DNA from: Clostridia bacterium
GTDB lineage: Bacteria > Bacillota_A > Clostridia > Christensenellales > Aristaeellaceae
Assembly: GCA_017530275.1 (NCBI GenBank)
Contig: JAFXMP010000323.1
Coordinates: forward strand, 1-7,689
Length of the DNA: 7,689 nucleotides
Reading direction: 5' to 3'
The notes under the pieces are model-generated. The model had not been told where the DNA came from. It saw only the letters and a list, made by a program, of their open reading frames with translations, and did no database searches. A program made the translations under genes and the position numbers. Below, one piece after another: positions 6,849 to 7,689 of the stretch (position 1 is its first letter; the number at the start of each line of letters is the position of its first letter).

Positions 6849-7493
6849 TTATCGCTTTGGAATAATGGTGCCCTGATCCATCTCATAGACGGTATCGCAA
6901 AGCTCATCAATATCCTGGGCGAAGTGGCTGGCGAGAAGGATGGTTTTCCCTTGTTTTTTAAGAGAAAGCAGCAAGGCGCGGATGTCCTTGACGCCGGTTT
7001 TGTCCAGGCCGTTCATGGGCTCATCCAGGATCAGAAGGGCAGGATCGTCCAGCAGGGCTTGCGCGATGCCCAGGCGTTGGCGCATCCCCAGGGAATACTG
7101 ACCGACCTTCTTTTTCATAGCGGGGTCAAGGCCCACCATACGGATCAAATCGCTGATCCGTTCTTTGCTTGCGCCTTTCCCCAACTTGGCGAGCCATTTC
7201 AGGTTGTTCATACCGGTCTCATGGGACAGGAAGCCCGGCGTTTCAATTAACATTCCGGTATCCGGGCCAAAATCACAATCCATACCGATGGTTTTCCCGA
7301 ACACCTTTACCGCGCCGGAGGTGGGCCGCAGGAAACCGCATATGCACTTCATCAGCACTGTTTTTCCGCTTCCGTTGCGCCCGATGATGCCGTGGATTTT
7401 TCCCTTCTCCAGTTGCAGAGAAACATCTTTTAATACCTGCTCACTGCCAAACGATTTGCTGATCTTCTGAACATCAACTATGATGTTATTCAT
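6849..7493 (-). CDS. ABC transporter ATP-binding protein, BcrA/lantibiotic-immunity type
   Basis: This 214-residue protein is a complete nucleotide-binding domain. It has Walker A GRNGSGKT (residues 38-45), an ABC signature in the variant form YSLGMRQR (133-140), Walker B LLILDEP (153-159), a D-loop NGLD (161-164) and the switch histidine H190. The Q-loop position reads LIETPGF (82-88), with Glu where most ABC proteins have Gln, as seen in the bacitracin/lantibiotic subfamily (BcrA, NukF). It hydrolyses ATP on the cytoplasmic face to drive an ABC-2 permease, often for peptide antibiotic export or self-protection. At 214 residues it is shorter than the roughly 300 of full BcrA and lacks the C-terminal extension. 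The ATG at 7491-7493 has an SD AGGAGGT (7501-7507) 7 bases upstream, inside the preceding gene. The natural partner is that upstream gene. The substrate cannot be read from the sequence. Confidence 0.93.
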   Translation of the reverse strand: MNNIIVDVQKISKSFGSEQVLKDVSLQLEKGKIHGIIGRNGSGKTVLMKCICGFLRPTSGAVKVFGKTIGMDCDFGPDTGMLIETPGFLSHETGMNNLKWLAKLGKGASKERISDLIRMVGLDPAMKKKVGQYSLGMRQRLGIAQALLDDPALLILDEPMNGLDKTGVKDIRALLLSLKKQGKTILLASHFAQDIDELCDTVYEMDQGTIIPKR

Positions 7494-7689
7494 CGGAATA
7501 ACCTCCTGTGAAACTGAATTGGAATGTGCGCATTTTGAGCACGGACAGGACGATCAACCCCACTGTAGCCCCGCCCAGGATCAGATAGGAAACGTGCAGC
7601 CGGGGCAGCAGATCGTAGCCAAAGTTGTGCATGGTGTAGGTGGCATGTTGGAGCGGCGATAGCCACACTGACAGCAAGTTGGCGTAATA
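7486..7689 (-). CDS. Partial membrane protein, probable ABC-2 type permease (C-terminal end)
   Basis: The frame is open through the right edge, so the true start lies outside the window and only the last 67 codons are visible. The visible part has a mostly aromatic/hydrophobic lead-in, then one clear membrane segment (core VSYLILGGATVGLIVLSVL) followed by a short basic/polar tail ending GGYSDE. It ends with TAA at 7486-7488, inside the start of the next gene, giving an 8-base overlap with the ABC ATPase. In BcrA-type systems the ATPase is normally encoded beside one or two ABC-2 permeases with a terminal membrane helix and short tail, which is why I infer a permease. The fragment itself carries no diagnostic motif; any multi-pass membrane protein is possible. 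Confidence 0.6.
   Translation of the reverse strand, partial: YYANLLSVWLSPLQHATYTMHNFGYDLLPRLHVSYLILGGATVGLIVLSVLKMRTFQFSFTGGYSDE

Overview
All the genes I can support in this window lie on the minus strand, so it is read from right to left. Shine-Dalgarno (SD) sequences are strong (AGGAGG type), base composition is roughly balanced, and genes are tightly packed with overlapping stop/start codons. The transporter types (CUT1-like sugar permeases, a BcrA-like ATPase, a YknX/MacA-like adaptor) point to a Gram-positive Bacillota, plausibly a gut Clostridia lineage. The taxon is inference; no marker gene is present.

Layout from the right edge: (i) the C-terminal end of a membrane protein, probably an ABC-2 type permease (7486 to the edge), overlapping by 8 bases (ii) a 214-residue BcrA/lantibiotic-immunity-type ABC ATPase (6849-7493). 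After 30 bases comes (iii) an unusually long 771-residue secreted protein whose second half looks like a sugar-type solute-binding protein and whose first half looks like a beta-rich, propeller-like sensor or binding module (4503-6818). After a 144-base gap come (iv) a MalF/LacF-like permease (3504-4358) and, 9 bases later, (v) a MalG/LacG-like permease (2649-3494). Coupled to the latter is (vi) a HlyD/MacA-like membrane-fusion adaptor (1303-2637), which overlaps by 8 bases (vii) a MacB/FtsX-like permease (150-1310). The last ~150 bases (1-149) hold no recognised gene. They contain two short palindromes, a 27-codon open frame behind a strong SD, and a second SD-like site at the window edge that suggests another gene just outside.

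The main point of interest is the arrangement. The parts of a CUT1-type importer (binding protein plus two permeases) are joined without a break to two parts of a MacAB/YknXYZ-type exporter (adaptor plus FtsX-like permease). Neither system has its own recognisable ATPase in the window; the only ATPase belongs by sequence type and gene overlap to the upstream ABC-2 pair. CUT1 importers in Bacillota often share an ATPase encoded elsewhere (MsmK type), and a MacB-type ATPase could lie just beyond the left edge, so these absences are not proof of a new mechanism. No transposase, tRNA, rRNA, CRISPR array or clear intrinsic terminator was seen.
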